A DNA stretch of 64,000 nt from Rhabdophis nuchalis. Its lineage: Eukaryota; Chordata; Lepidosauria; Squamata; Natricidae. The notes beneath the pieces were generated by a model that did not search any database, was not told where the DNA came from, and worked only from the letters and a program-made list of their open reading frames with translations. Position numbers and translations under genes: made by a program. Within the stretch, counting starts at the first letter, position 1, and each line of letters opens with the position of its first letter. The stretch spans positions 58,219,850 to 58,283,849 of the forward strand of contig CM077645.1 in the NCBI GenBank assembly GCA_039707465.1. The letters are read 5' to 3'. Below are positions 35,300 through 47,275 of this stretch, piece after piece.

Positions 35300-36150
35300 G
35301 TACCTGCTCTTTTTGTTTTTCTTGCCTAAATGTAGACCTTTACTTTTTTCACTACTGAATTTCATTTTGTTAGGTAGCACCCAATGTTCAAGATCTTTCT
35401 GTATCTTAAACCTATCTTTTGTTGGCTATTCCTGGTAGCTTGGGGGGTTGTCTGCAAATTTGATGAGTTCCCCAACTATCCCCTCATCTAAGTCATTGAT
35501 GAAGATGTTGAACAGTACTGGGCTTAAAACAGAGCTTTAGGGTACCCCTCTGGATACTTCCCTCCATGTAGGTGCAGTTCCATTGAGGACTACATGTTGA
35601 GTGTGGTTGGTTAGCCAGTTACAAATCCATTGGTAGTGATGCTGTCTAACCACATTTTTCTATCTTATCTAGTAGTAGGTTATGGTCTACTTTATCAAAT
35701 GCCTTACTGAAGTCCAATGAAATTATATCAACAGCATTCTTCTGGTCCACTAATTTTGTCACTTTATCAAATAATGCATAAGATTAGTCTGGCAAGATCT
35801 GTTTTTGATAAACCAGTGTTGACTTTTGGTTATTACTTTGTTTGCTTCTAGGTGTTCGCTGATTATCTTTTCCAGAATCTTCCCTAGTATTGATGTCAGG
35901 CTGATAGGCCTGTAGTTTTCTGGATCTATTTTTTTCCTTTTTTTGAAGATGGGAACTACATCAGCTCTTTTCCTGTCCTCTTGCAATTCCCTGGTGTTCC
36001 AGATTCTTTGAAAGATATAGTTCAGTGATTCTGAGATTTTGTCTCCAGTTCCTTCAGAACCTTGAGGGTGTAATCCCTCTGATCCTGGTGATTTGAATTT
36101 GTCTAGGGTAGGCAGGTGCTCATTTAGCCTTTTCTTCCCTATTTTAATTT
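35300..36150 (-). pseudogene. CR1 LINE reverse transcriptase remnant
   Basis: The minus strand encodes a decayed CR1 reverse transcriptase. The best open piece (35759-35986) reads KRADVVPIFKK, then PENYRPISLTSILGK, and SQHWFIKNRSCQTNL, the conserved start of CR1 RT. Further 3', frames interrupted by stops still show DFSKAFDKVDHNLL-like and DDTKL-region-like sequence down to about 35330. Several stops and shifts show it is long dead. It is 5' and 3' truncated, and no CR1 3' UTR adjoins it. Confidence 0.87.
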
Positions 36151-37695
36151 GTGTTTAATAGCGCACAGTTCTTTTCTGCAGATTCTTAGTGTTTTTCTGC
36201 ACATTCTTAGTGTTTTTCACCTTCTCCATTTACAACTTTACATTCAATTATCTAGGCATATTACATTGCACTGCCAAGCAAACAAATCACCCAGACAGTG
36301 CTTCATAATTCACACCTGGCAAATACAAAGTTAAGATTATGAGTGAAGAGAAACTCAACCTTTGAAGATGATGGAGAAGCAGCTAAGCTGTCTCAATAGG
36401 AAAGAAAACATGTTATGCTGTAGAAAGCACCAGATATCTGTTCAGTCACCTTCCTTGCATGTCACTACCAGAAACAACCTTTCACCATAACTGACATGTA
36501 GGCAGCATACATCTCCAGCTGCCAATGCTTACAAAATTGTAAAAGGTCAAAGAAATAAGCCTGACCTTTTCTCATTGGCCTACTGTGTAAACATAGGGTA
36601 TCACAAGGCATGTGTATCAGGAGTTGATAATATTATCAGCTTGCATCTAGAAAGAGATATGAACCTGACCAATAAAGGCTGTAGAGTAGAATAAATACAA
36701 GTTGAGAACTTGCAGAGCAGTAAGTATATGATTTACAATGCAAGAAGAGAGAGTGAGAACTGAATCTAGTTAAAAGAATACAAGTGAGAATCAGGAAAAA
36801 AATCAAAATCATATTTGCTTATGTTGGATAAAATAAAGCAAGTTGTATTTTTATATCCTGAAGAAAATGTAAAACTTTGTTTAATACTAAAAATATTTCT
36901 TATCTAAGTTAATTAACAATTTGGATTATTTATATTTTAATACTCCTTTTTCATTTTTGGGCAACCCAAGAGAACAAAGAAATCATTTCTTGCTTTTACC
37001 ACCAGATTGAGAGAGAGAAAGATGCTAGATTCATATTCCTACATACAAGCATGGTTTCCAAATCAAAAGCATATTTATTATTTAGCAAGAAATAATGTTA
37101 GCAACATGTACCATGCAATACACTGGGAACTGAGTTATCAAGAGACACAGCACACTTTCAGTGCTCCTACAAACTTTTAACTAGTCGGCTCAGTGCAGTG
37201 GATTTGCACTGAATAAATAAAAAAAGATCATCCCTGCAAATGCCCAAATGTCTTCAATTATCCTATATCTTTCTTATGCACAATGCATGTGACTTTCACA
37301 ATATGTGAACACCTTATTCTTTGACTAGTTTTTAATGTAATCAAGTCATAGGACACACTAGGCAAAGATAAGGTTTTACTAAGTAGTGAGGAACAATAGG
37401 TACAATTCTTGGTAAATATAATTAGTGAATACATATTATTGAATGGATAAATAATTCTGCCTACGGTATATGACAAATAAAATGAAACCTATACCCAAAT
37501 GTATTTACAGTATAATTTTTCCTTTGTATTTTTTCACTGTTTTCATGTTTGTAGTCTTTATTGATTGACATAATTCTGAAAATTTATAGGAGTCTGGTTA
37601 TGGAGAGGTGGTGTTGTGGGAAAAACAGGATAATGAAGGAGTATTACGTATTTACCATAAGTTATTTAAAAATAATAATATAGGCATTTTGAAGA
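36151..37695. other. Non-coding stretch
   Basis: No gene recognised. A short local duplication (attcttagtgtttttc, twice) lies at about 36181-36218. Confidence 0.5.
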
Positions 37696-37825
37696 GCTCA
37701 AATAGCTTCTTGGATGAGAAGTGAAACATCTTCAAAGAAAAACAAAGAAAGTTCTGTTGCCTTTTGAAAAAGTACCTTTGAGACAACCATGACCTGGATG
37801 ACTGAGAATCTCCACAGAGATTTTA
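37695..37825 (+). mobile_element. Penelope-like 3' fragment (tentative family)
   Basis: Plus-strand copy of the repeat also found near 6.0 kb and 56.4 kb. It contains gcttcttggatgagaagtga, cctttgagacaaccatgacc and tggatgactgagaatctcca. Family assignment is as uncertain as for the copy at 5961. Confidence 0.5.
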
Positions 37826-39400
37826 AAATTTACATTTTGTATTTGGCAGTCATTTTGCCTGAACAGATACTTGCATGCAAATTGGTGTTTTGAGCATAGT
37901 TCTTAATCATGTTTCACAACTCTGGTTCTTTTTTGTGTTTCTTATATGCCTATTTATTTCTCCCTATGTAATATTGTACAATAACTTAGAATTCATATAT
38001 ATATTGTACTGCTGTCTTTTCACTTCACCTCAAAATCATAGCCTTAAGTAGTTAATAGTTGGACTTTAGTCATGAGTTGAACAGTTTCTTATTCCCATGC
38101 AAACAAAGGACAGTCATTTTCTTCATCTCTACATCTCATTGGCTATTTACAGCTTGCATCTTTTCTGTTATGAGAACTTTTTTCTTTCCTTTCCTCTTTT
38201 TTCCACCAAGTACTGAAAAATATCTTTAATGTATTATTCAAATGCCTTGAATGATTAATTAATCAGAAGGCTGCTGGTTGGGGAGAATGGAATGGAGCTC
38301 CATGTATTATCCCATCCAGATGCTCTAAATGAAAAGGAATCAGGAGGGAGAACATGTCAGTAAGTGTTGTTAAGTATGCAGTAAGATAATACAGGATTTC
38401 AGGGACAGTCTTCATAGTTTTATGGCAGACTTTTTTTTCTTCTTCTTCTTTTCCTGGCATATATAAATTGAACATATTTCTTTTCATCTTCTTTGTCAAG
38501 TTACTTGAAGACATGGAAGTGGTAATAAATTTCAAACTCAGTCAAATTGCTTTAAAAAGATTGTCACAAGTTGAGCTCAATGTTGGCAAGAGAATTAATT
38601 CCATTGAAAATTGGGAGACCACATACTGGCAAGCACCATGAAATGGAAGCAAATATTCACAGCCATCCGAAGATTCCAAAATCATTTCTACCACAATCTT
38701 TTCAATTCTGTTACCTTTTCTTTTCCTATCTACTACTTTAAATTATTTTGTTCTTTTTTTTTCAGCACAGGTTATTGGCTTGGTATTAGTAAATCTCCTC
38801 CAGGTTAAAAGGTTTTAAATTTGTTACAAAGTGCTGATCACAGTGTATGAGATTTGCAAGGACCAAGTATAATCTCAGCCATGGAGCTGATGGATAATTT
38901 TAGATTTCAATTTAATAATCTTCAATAGGACTAAAACAGCAGTATACGGTTCTGAAGCACCACTTGTTTTCTCCTTTCTCCCATCCTTGGTTTATTATCA
39001 GAAAGAGTGCAGATAAGCCAGAACCATGCAATATGCACATATCTATTACTTAATTCTCTACTAGATACAACAGGAATTAGTTTCCTTGAAAACAAAAAAG
39101 GTTCTTTTGCTTAACATTTTGCATGCCTAAGATAATTAAGCAAGCCCCCAGTTTATCATTCAGGCCATGCATTATGGAGAGTATTCTATTAGCTAAAAAT
39201 AATACCCACATTTGAACAAAGAATGCTGGGAAGATAGGATAATACAGAGAAAGAAAACACTTGTGTGTACCTAGAGAAGATAGACAATAGTCATACAGAG
39301 AGGTGCATTCTGAGTGTGCCACTTGCAATTTGGCATAACCGTAGCCCCAGAGTTGTTGCAAAGTATTATGGAATAAACACTGAAGAACATTCCCGGCATC
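37826..39400. other. Non-coding stretch
   Basis: No gene or clear repeat recognised. Confidence 0.5.
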
Positions 39401-39425
39401 TGCCCATACTTTGATGGCGTCTTGA

Positions 39426-39806
39426 TTGTGTGGAATCAGCAGCAGTCCTGGTAGAACATCTCACACAGTACTCCAACATTTCCGTGAGGCAAGCCTAAAA
39501 CTCAAGAGAGAAAAGTGCCAGATCGACATGGAATCCACAGAATTCCTGGGTTCCCATATCGACGCTGCCAGAATCCACCCATCTGAAGCAAAGCTAAAGG
39601 CTATTCGGAAAGCCCCAACACCAAAATCCAAGGGGGAACTCCAAGCATTCCTGAGCTTGCTTAATTTTTACAATTACTTATTACCACATAAGACTGCCCT
39701 GGAAGAATTGCTACACCAACTCCTGGACAAACAAGCACCCTGGGTCTGGTCAAGCACTCAAGACAAAGTGTTCAAGGATCATTGCTATCCTTGGACTCCA
39801 TCCTAG
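39426..39806 (+). pseudogene. Ty3/gypsy RT C-terminus and connection
   Basis: This 126-residue frame contains LKLKREKCQID, EFLGSHID and GELQAFLSLLNFYN, matching the RT thumb/connection of Ty3/gypsy pol, where similar blocks read 'KCxF..xxVxFLGHxI' and 'LRSFLGLxNYYR'. The RT active site upstream is missing. The frame is lost near 39790 and RNase H continues in another frame. Confidence 0.8.
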
Positions 39807-40239
39807 CTCATTTCAATGAAACCTTACCAGTAACACTAGCCTAAGACGCTTCACCATACTGCATTGGGGCAGTCATAAGACACAGGATGCCAGATGGTAG
39901 AGAGGTCCCCCATCACATACTATTCTAGAATATTATCACCAGCTGAAAGGAACAATACCCAGATAGACAAGGAAGCCCTCGCCATATTGGTTGGCACTAA
40001 GAAGTTCTAAGACTTCTTATATGGACAAACCTTCACCATCCTTACAGACCACAAACCTCTGCTTAGTCTCTTCACAGCTCACAAAAAGACACTGCAGATC
40101 CACAAGCCAGGGAGGGAAATGGGCCTCGCCAACACTCTCAGCCGACTGTCTCTACTGCAGTCTGAGCCGGGTCCAGCTTCAGCTTGTGCTGTGTTCTCAA
40201 AACCTTCTTTTTCCAACAAGCCGGGCTGGTTACAAAATG

Positions 40240-40435
40240 AATTTTTAAATATGAATTTTTATTAATTTTAATCGGGGTTTGTTTGGTTTTCTAATTTTAA
40301 GAGAGGCCAAATTGTTTAATATGCTTTTAAAACTGTTTTTTAACTTTTATATATCTGTTTTATTTTGGCTGTACACTGCCCTGAGTCCTTCGGGAGTAGG
40401 GAGGTATAAAAAACTAATAAACCTAAACCTAAATC
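40240..40435 (+). mobile_element. L2-type 3' end inside gypsy pol
   Basis: A stretch with the L2 3' UTR character (tgtacactgccctgagtcct, tcgggagtagggaggtataa) and a short aacctaaacctaaa tail interrupts the gypsy sequence between RNase H and integrase. It is diverged from the younger L2 copies. Confidence 0.6.
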
Positions 40436-40639
40436 TTTATTCTGGTGACCCAGGGCCTGCCTAAAGCACAGGCATGCAAGGGACGTTGCTGCCGAAACCA
40501 CCAAGGACTCGGAGCGGTGCACAGGGAAATACTTAGCTGCATTCTCAACTGGGTGTTAAGGGGATGGCCAGAGGCCCGGCCAGGCCCTGAGTTCCAGCAC
40601 TACTCTTTTCAAAAAAATGAAATGTTGGGTGACAAGGGA

Positions 40640-41160
40640 TATCTATTGGGGGCAACAGAGTCATCATTCCACCCAGTCTTCGCTCCAAGGTCCTTGATTT
40701 CCTACACGAGGGAGACCCAGGAATAGTTTGGATGAAGGTTCTAGCCAGGAGCTACTTGTGGTGGACAGGCTTGGACAAAGACATTGAGAATCAAGTAAGG
40801 AGTTGCCAGCCCTGCCAAAAAACCTGACCGGAAATGCCACAAGCACCAGTGCACCATTGGGAAATCACATGTCCCTTGGTCTTACGTGCACATTGGCTTT
40901 TCAGGTCACTTCAGGGGCAGATAGTAGTGGACAGTTATTGCAAGTGGTTGGAAGTTGCACCGGTCTCATCGATGACAACAACCAGGGTCATCCAAGAGTT
41001 ATGCTGGCTGTTCGCTACACATGGTTTGCCAGATGTAATCATGTCCGACAAAAGGACACAATTCATGATAGAAGAGGTTCAGTCATTCCTCAATGCCAAC
41101 ATGATTTGGAATGTAACATCCACTCTATTCCACCCCGTGGTCAATGGTCAGGCCAAATGA
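40640..41160 (+). pseudogene. Ty3/gypsy integrase remnant
   Basis: The zinc-binding part reads VLDFLHEGDPGIV and then SCQPCQK (frames near 40690-40830), fitting the HHCC motif. The core begins around 40918 with IVVDSYCKWLEVAPV, where the first acidic residue is preserved, followed by FATHGLPDVIMSDK and FHPVVNGQAK (40834-41160 frame). A stop follows at 41158-41160 where intact relatives continue. The C-terminal region is degraded, with the last legible piece near 41390-41420. Confidence 0.82.
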
Positions 41161-41507
41161 AGGATCAGGGCCACAAAGGAGATGCTCAAGTGGATGACTA
41201 ATGGGCACTGGCATAACTACCTGGCAAACTTCCTCCTGTGTCAACTCACAACTCCCAGTATAGCAACAGGTTGCAGTTCAGCAAAGCTGAAGTGAGGCCG
41301 CCAACTCACAACGAAGCTCGGCCAACTTCACCCAGATAGAGTAGCAGCGGAGATGGCTCAGCAAAACCCCACTCCCCACCCCAGGAACTTACAGCTAGGT
41401 AAATTGGTTTGGGCCATGAACTAAGAGAGTGGGGCCCTTTGAGTGGCAGCTATGGTAACTACGGTATTGTCATACAAGGTTACTCTGTGGAATTATTGTA
41501 CAATCAG

Positions 41508-41509
<2 letters not shown>

Positions 41510-41596
<87 letters not shown>

Positions 41597-41597
41597 T
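41510..41597. repeat. (AAT)n microsatellite, L2 tail
   Basis: A nearly 90-nt AAT array directly at the 3' end of the L2. The Ile or Tyr repeat frames across it are artefacts. Confidence 0.95.
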
Positions 41598-41773
41598 AAT
41601 TTTGTATACCGCATCCTCTCCCCAAGGGGACTCGGAGCGGTGCACAGGGAAATTAAAACATATAAAAATATATACAAACAATAAATACAATAAATAAAAG
41701 CAGATTAGATTGATTGTCCCTGCGCTAAAAACCCCATTAAAACTAAATTCCCTAAACACCCCAGAGGTAGAGA

Positions 41774-44700
41774 CTAACCAAGGCCGGCCAGACAGAAAAA
41801 GTGTGTTTTCAGTTTTCGACGGAAGGAGCGGAGGTCCGTAGTTGTTCTAATGTCAGGGGGGAGGTCGTTCCAGAGGGCTGGGCCCGCCACAGAGAAGGCC
41901 CTTCCCCTGGGCGTTGCCCGCTGACACAGTCTAGTGGACGGCACCCGGAGAAGTCCCTCTCTGTGGGAGCGGATCGGCCGTGAGGATGTATGGGGCAGGA
42001 TCCGATCCCGCAGATAACTAGGTCCCGAGCCATGGAGCGTTTTAAAGATGACAACCAGCACCTTGAAGCGCACCCGAAAGACGACAGGCAGCCAGTGCAG
42101 CTCGCGCAAGAGCGGTGTTATATGGGCGTACCTTGCGGTCCCCCTTATTGCTCGCGCGGCTGCATTCTGGACCAGCTGAAGTCTTCGGGTGCACCTCAAG
42201 GGGAGCCCCATGTAGAGAGAGTTACAATAGTCCAGTCGGGATGTCACGAGAGCATGAGTGACTGTGCAAAGGGCATCCGGATCCAATAGGGGGCGCAACT
42301 GGCGAACCAGGCGAACCTGGTAAAACGCCCTCCTAGCCACGGCTGTCACTTGATCTTCCATGGACAGCCGGGCATCCAGGCGGACACCCAAATTGCGCGC
42401 CCCATCCACAGGGGCAAGATGTTCGCCCCCTATGGCCAGCGATGGAGTGAGCTGGTTGAATCGGGCGGCTGGAAACCACAGCCACTCGGTCTTGGTCGGG
42501 TTGAGCCTGAGTCCGTTACTTCCCATCCAGATCCGCACGGCTTCCAGGCACTGGCACATCACCGCTACGGCATCGTTGGGGTGGTTTGGGGTAGATATAT
42601 ACAGCTGAGTGTCATCAGCGTAGAGATGGTACTCTACCCCAAAACCACGGATGATCTCACCCAGCGGTTTCATGTATGTGTTGAACAGGAGAGGCGAGAG
42701 AACCGACCCCTGAGGCACCCCACATGTGAGGGGTCTCGAGGTCGACCTCTGCTCTCCTGCCAACACAAATTGCAATCGGCCAGAGAGGTAGGAGGAGAAC
42801 CACCGTAGAACGGTGCCTCCCACCCCCAACCCCCCCAGCTGATGCAATAGGATACCATGGTCGATGGTATCGAAAGCCGCCGAGAGGTCTAATAGGACCA
42901 GGATGGAGGAACAACCCCCATCTCTGGCCCTCCAGAGATCATCGACCAACGCGACCAATGCCGTCTCGGTGCTATGCCCGGGCCGAAAGCCGGACTGGCG
43001 CGGGTCTAGATAATCAACTTCCTCCAGGTGACGGGGAAACTGTTGTGCCACCACACTCTCAACAACCTTCGCCAAAAAGGGAAGGTTGGAGACTGGACGA
43101 TAGTTGTTTAATAGAGCTGGATCCAAAGAGGGCTTCTTAAGGAGGGGCCTCACCATAGCCTCTTTTAGGGAAGCAGGCAAGGAACCCTCACTTAAGGATG
43201 CGTTGACAACCTCTTGGAGCCAGCCTCGTGTCACCTCCCAGGATGCCAGTACAAGCCAGGAGGGACACGGGTCCAATAAACATGTGGTGGCTCGCAGTCG
43301 CCCACGTAACCTGTCCATATCCTCGGAAGTAACGGAGTCAAACTCCTCCCAAACAAGATCTGTCTCGTGGCATACCACTAGGCCATCAATGGGGGCTAGC
43401 TCGTTCTGTATCTGAGCGGTTTTCTCCTGCAGAAAAATCACAAATTCATCTGCTCTACCCTGTAACAGGGCTTCCCGCACCCTCTGTTGAAGGAGGGAGC
43501 GGGTCACCCTAAACAGGGCGGCAGGGCAGTTGTCTGCGGATGCTATGAGAGTAGCACAATGATGACGTTTGGCCACTCTCAGCGCCACAATGTAAGTCCG
43601 TAAATGGGCTCTTACCTGTGTCCGGTCATATTCAAATCGGGTCGACCTCCATCTTCTCTCTAGGCATCTCTTGCGGCGTTTCATCACCCTCAGCTCTTCG
43701 GTAAACCAAGGAGCCAGGGTGTTTCGCCGCCGCAAGAGAGGCCGCAAGGGCGCGACCCGATCCAAGGCTTCCGTGGTCGCAGTATTCCATGCGGCCACGA
43801 GGTCCTCCATCGGGGCGCGGGTCAGGGGTAAAGGAAATGGCCCAAGCGCCGCCTGGAACCCATCCGGGTCCATCAGGCGCCTGGGGCGGAACCAGATTGG
43901 TAACTCAGGTTCCGCCTCCCCGCGGAGGGGAGCAGCGGTCGGAAAGTCGAACCGGAGAAGTGAGTGGTCTGACCATGACAAGGGCGTGATGACTATATCC
44001 CCTATACCCAGATCACTCTTCCATTGGCCTGAGACAAAGATGAGATCCGGTGTATGTCCACCCTCATGAGTGGGGCCTTGAATTAGTTGGGTCAGGTCCA
44101 TGGCCGTCATGGAAGCCATGAACTCCCGAGCTACCACAGATGATTCGCCCACCGATGGCAGATTAAAGTCCCCCATGACTACAAGTCTGGGGGTCTCAAC
44201 TGCCACCGTAGCGATCATCTCAAGGAGCTCGGGCAGGGCTGCTGCTACATAGCGGGGAGCCAGGTATACAACCAGCAAGCCCAACTGCCTCCCTAGGCCC
44301 CACTTCATGCAGAGGGACTCACAACCGGTAGTCTGTGGCACAATGGTCTCTCTCGGCTCAAGACCTTCCCTAACAATAACCGCTACCCCACCAGCCCTAC
44401 CTAGGGCCCGAGGCTAATGAAAAGCGCGGTAACCTGGTGGGCACATTTCAACGAGGGGAAGTCCACCCTCGTGGCCCAGCCAGGTCTCCGCAATTCCTAC
44501 CAGGTCCGGCTCCCCCTCAGACACAAGGTCATGGACGAGGGGGGCTTTGTTGACCACCGACCTGGCGTTGCAAAACATCAGCCGTAGGCCCTGGCTCTGT
44601 ACTCCCTGACCACCTAGCCTGCGGGGGTTGTGGCACTTCACCGTTTGTAACCAACGGTTCTGTGCCCTCAACCGGGAGGGTAGAACTTGTCTCCCCTCGG

Positions 44701-44785
44701 ACCTGCCTCTCCCCACGACCTTCTGGATGCCACATTGATCAATTATGGTAACGGCAGGGAGGGCAGTCCTGGTTGAGGATCCCAA
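41774..44785 (-). pseudogene. L2 ORF2 (endonuclease, reverse transcriptase), single stop
   Basis: A 1003-residue reading frame interrupted by one TAG at 44414-44416 (codon 124), which splits it into frames 44414-44785 and 41774-44341. Residues follow the numbering of the longer 855-residue part. The AP-type endonuclease starts before the stop (AETWL near 44470) and continues with VMGDFNLP (55-62) and SWSDHSLLRFDF (122-133). RT motifs are NYRPVSNLPFLAKVVE (413-428), LLDLSAAFDTIDH (483-495), CGVPQGSVLSPLLFN (540-554) and YADD (574-577). The C-terminal domain contains SRLDYCNSLYMGLP and GPALWNDLPP. The first listed codon is TTG and the frame stays open upstream, so the true start is further 5' or was lost. 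No frameshift was seen. This protein would nick DNA and copy RNA during target-primed reverse transcription. Confidence 0.9.
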
Positions 44786-44890
44786 GGCTTTATCAGACCC
44801 ACTAGAGAATTGTTTTCCTCTGAGCTTGCATATATCCCTGTGGCCGCCTCTGGAGAAATGGAGGTACCAGAGGCCATAGAGCTGCCATCA

Positions 44891-45178
44891 TTGTATTGAA
44901 TATATAAGTTGTGTTAAGTCCTGCTAAAGTGAAACTAACCTTTAGATTACCCTAACTGTTAACTTCAACTGTTTTTGAGAGAAACTCAGAGCATTCATAT
45001 TTGGGTGGGTTTTTTCAAGTATTATGATTGGTTAAGGCCCTGTGGGCCCAGAGTAGAAATTACAGAGATTTGCCTGCAGTTCATCAGTTCCAGTTTTGAG
45101 TCAATAAATGCTGTTGTATCTATGCTGGTCAGTTCTTGCCTACTGAAGCCCAGTACACAATCCATAACAATTCTTATA
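44891..45178 (+). other. Possible right part of a gypsy LTR
   Basis: A non-coding stretch ending cagtacacaatccataaca, with gagtcaataaatgctgttg (a polyadenylation-like motif) about 80 nt earlier. The end in ...aaca and the position after gypsy pol suggest the 3' end of an LTR whose left part may start tgtcatacaagg near 41468. This is inference from order and motif only. Confidence 0.35.
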
Positions 45179-47029
45179 TATTCCCTTAGTAAATTTTTAT
45201 TTTTCAGCCCAATTACATTTCATGCCATACTGAATGGCAGCTGATCTCTGAAATTTCTATTCTATAACACATTGTAATGTTATAAATTGCTCATGAATAT
45301 CCTTAGTGTTTTGTAACCTGCCAAGTCAAATGAACAAGGTATACCATCAATTTTGATTCCTGTATATGGAATGCTTGCCTGAAAATATAATTCTTGTCTA
45401 ATAAAATCCCAGTTTTAAGAAAATTATAATTGAAATTAATAAGCAGGAGATGGGGGCTCAAAATCTTTATTACTTGATTTTTTTTTAAAGATTTGGAACC
45501 TGCTGTTGTTAATTCTGCATTATCATCAGGTCCAGAAACAACATATAACATGCTGTCCATGCATAGTGTTCAAGGAAGGTAAATTGCTGTTCACCACACA
45601 GTCTGTCAGCGTTATTAGCACCACTGCTGCTATTACTGTTGCTGTCACTATAGTTGAGTTTACAACAAACTGGATCAGGGTGGGAGTCACAGGGTTGAAG
45701 TAAATGACCATGCTATGTTATTTAGAGATTTGCAGCTCTGCTGTATTTAATTAAGCTTGGAGTTATGTAGCCCAGAGCTCTTGTCAATGATACAGTTCAG
45801 CCACCCGTCTATTTCTCAGTGGAGATTCCTCTGTGTCCATACCAGTAAAACATTGCACAACTAAATCATTATTAAACTCGATGATAGTTCTCAGGGTTAA
45901 TGCATTAACATAGATGCTTGTACACAAAACAGAGCACTATGTGTTATGAATGGAAAAGTTTTTTTAAAAAAATCTAGGCTAAACATTCCCTATTAAAAAG
46001 CTGGGCTATCAGAGTAGTAGAGCTGAAGTTCTTTTATAGAAATGTTGTACAGTATTTGGTACAGACATTGAATAGATAAAAACAATCATGCAATAATTTT
46101 ATTGAAAGCCCTTTTCCACCACCTCTACTCCCCCCCCCCAAAAAAAAACCATGTGTGGAAAGTAACAGATGGTTGTTGGCTCTTCAGACTTCTAAGACAT
46201 GCAACATAGACACCCATACTTAAATTTCTACTTGGCAAACTGTGAGGACATGGATGCTCAGATCAATAGCTGTGTATGGACTAATATCATTCAAGGTCAT
46301 ACCATATCTGAGCACTGTTAAATGAACCTTCAGTTGTGGACCACTGAACCAATCTTTAGCTGCCCATTGAATCTCCCGAAAACTGAAAAAAGAGAGTTCC
46401 AGAGATAATTACCACCCTTTCTTTTCAGCTTTGTAAAAAGCAACTCTTGACAGATTTCCGTTTTCTAGCCTTCCTTGTTGAGGACTCGTGGATAAGAATT
46501 AACAAGTTCAAGGGTTTAGCATAAAGGTAGTAGACCAATATGTCAGCTTCCTGAATAAAAATCTTCATATGTTCAATAGATTGGCAACATTCATTCGCAT
46601 TTAACACATTTATTGCAGTCTGTTAAATTATTCATTATCAGGTTTAAATAAATAGCAGCTAATTCCTCACCATAGCTATTTTATGACAATTAACAGTTTG
46701 TAAAATAAAAGGCAAATTTATTCAGCAGTTAAAAACACATATTAAAAAAAACATGTTAATACTGTTTATAGTAACAGGAGGAAAAAGGTCACTATGAAGA
46801 AAAGGCAGAATGGTAAGTATCTTATTTATATTGCATACTTTTTATTCTTGGCAAACATTTAAATTAGTTGCCAAAGTGCAGTAAAGCAAAGCAAAATGAC
46901 AACATTCTAGAGTTGTTGTCCTTTTATTTATTTCATCAATCCAAAATTCATATCTGGATATTTGAATTACTAAGTACTATTATTTCTACTTCAAGAAGAA
47001 GGGTTTAAATAATTTCCTATTTAACAGTA
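45179..47029. other. Non-coding stretch
   Basis: No gene or clear repeat family recognised. A C-run followed by A-run lies at about 46131-46148. Confidence 0.5.
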
Positions 47030-47275
47030 CATAAAACAATAGCAATAGCACTTAGCAATAGCACTTAGACTTATATATCGCTTCACAGTGCTTTACAGCT
47101 CTCTCCAAGTGGTTCACAGAGTCATTATATTGCCCCAACAGTCTGGGTCCTCATTTTACCAACCTCAGACGGATGGAAGGCTGAGTCAACCTTGAGTCGG
47201 TCAGGATCGAACTACTGGCAGTTAGTAGTGAATAAGCCTGCAGTATTGCATTCTATCCACTGCGCCTTATCACCA
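47030..47275 (-). mobile_element. tRNA/MIR-like SINE
   Basis: On the minus strand it has a tRNA-like head (plus strand tctatccactgcgcc at the end), a B-box-like region (gtcaggatcgaac), the core ggatggaaggctgagtcaac, and an L2-like tail (cttatatatcgcttcacagt then agcaatagcacttag). It is the best preserved copy of the family in the window. A short duplication agcaatagcactt lies at its tail. Confidence 0.85.

Larger units (their letters stand above)
39405..41460 (+). mobile_element. Degraded Ty3/gypsy LTR retrotransposon, internal pol
   Basis: The plus strand holds decayed gypsy pol in order: end of RT and connection (39426-39806), RNase H (about 39800-40110, several stops), an L2 insertion (about 40240-40435), the integrase zinc-binding region (about 40690-40830) and the integrase core (about 40910-41158). 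The 5' part (gag, protease, most of RT) is absent. Multiple frameshifts and stops make it non-functional. A long terminal repeat may lie downstream, split by the L2 at 41.5-44.9 kb (see findings). Confidence 0.82.
41500..44890 (-). mobile_element. Near full-length L2-type LINE, about 3.4 kb
   Basis: On the minus strand this holds a nearly intact ORF2 (endonuclease and RT), a 3' UTR with the family motif (plus strand gggactcggagcggtgcaca) and a (TAA)n tail at 41510-41597. The 5' edge is near 44890 and the open frame continues upstream of the annotated start, so it is probably modestly 5'-truncated. It sits inside degraded gypsy-related sequence. The short target similarity attgta on both sides is too weak to count as a proven duplication. 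Confidence 0.9.

Noticed and set aside
42350..44069. Plus-strand open frames of up to 152 residues
   Set aside because: They are antisense shadows of the L2 ORF2.
47030..47275. Considered as a tRNA gene on the minus strand
   Set aside because: Only a degraded tRNA-like head attached to a SINE core and an L2-like tail.
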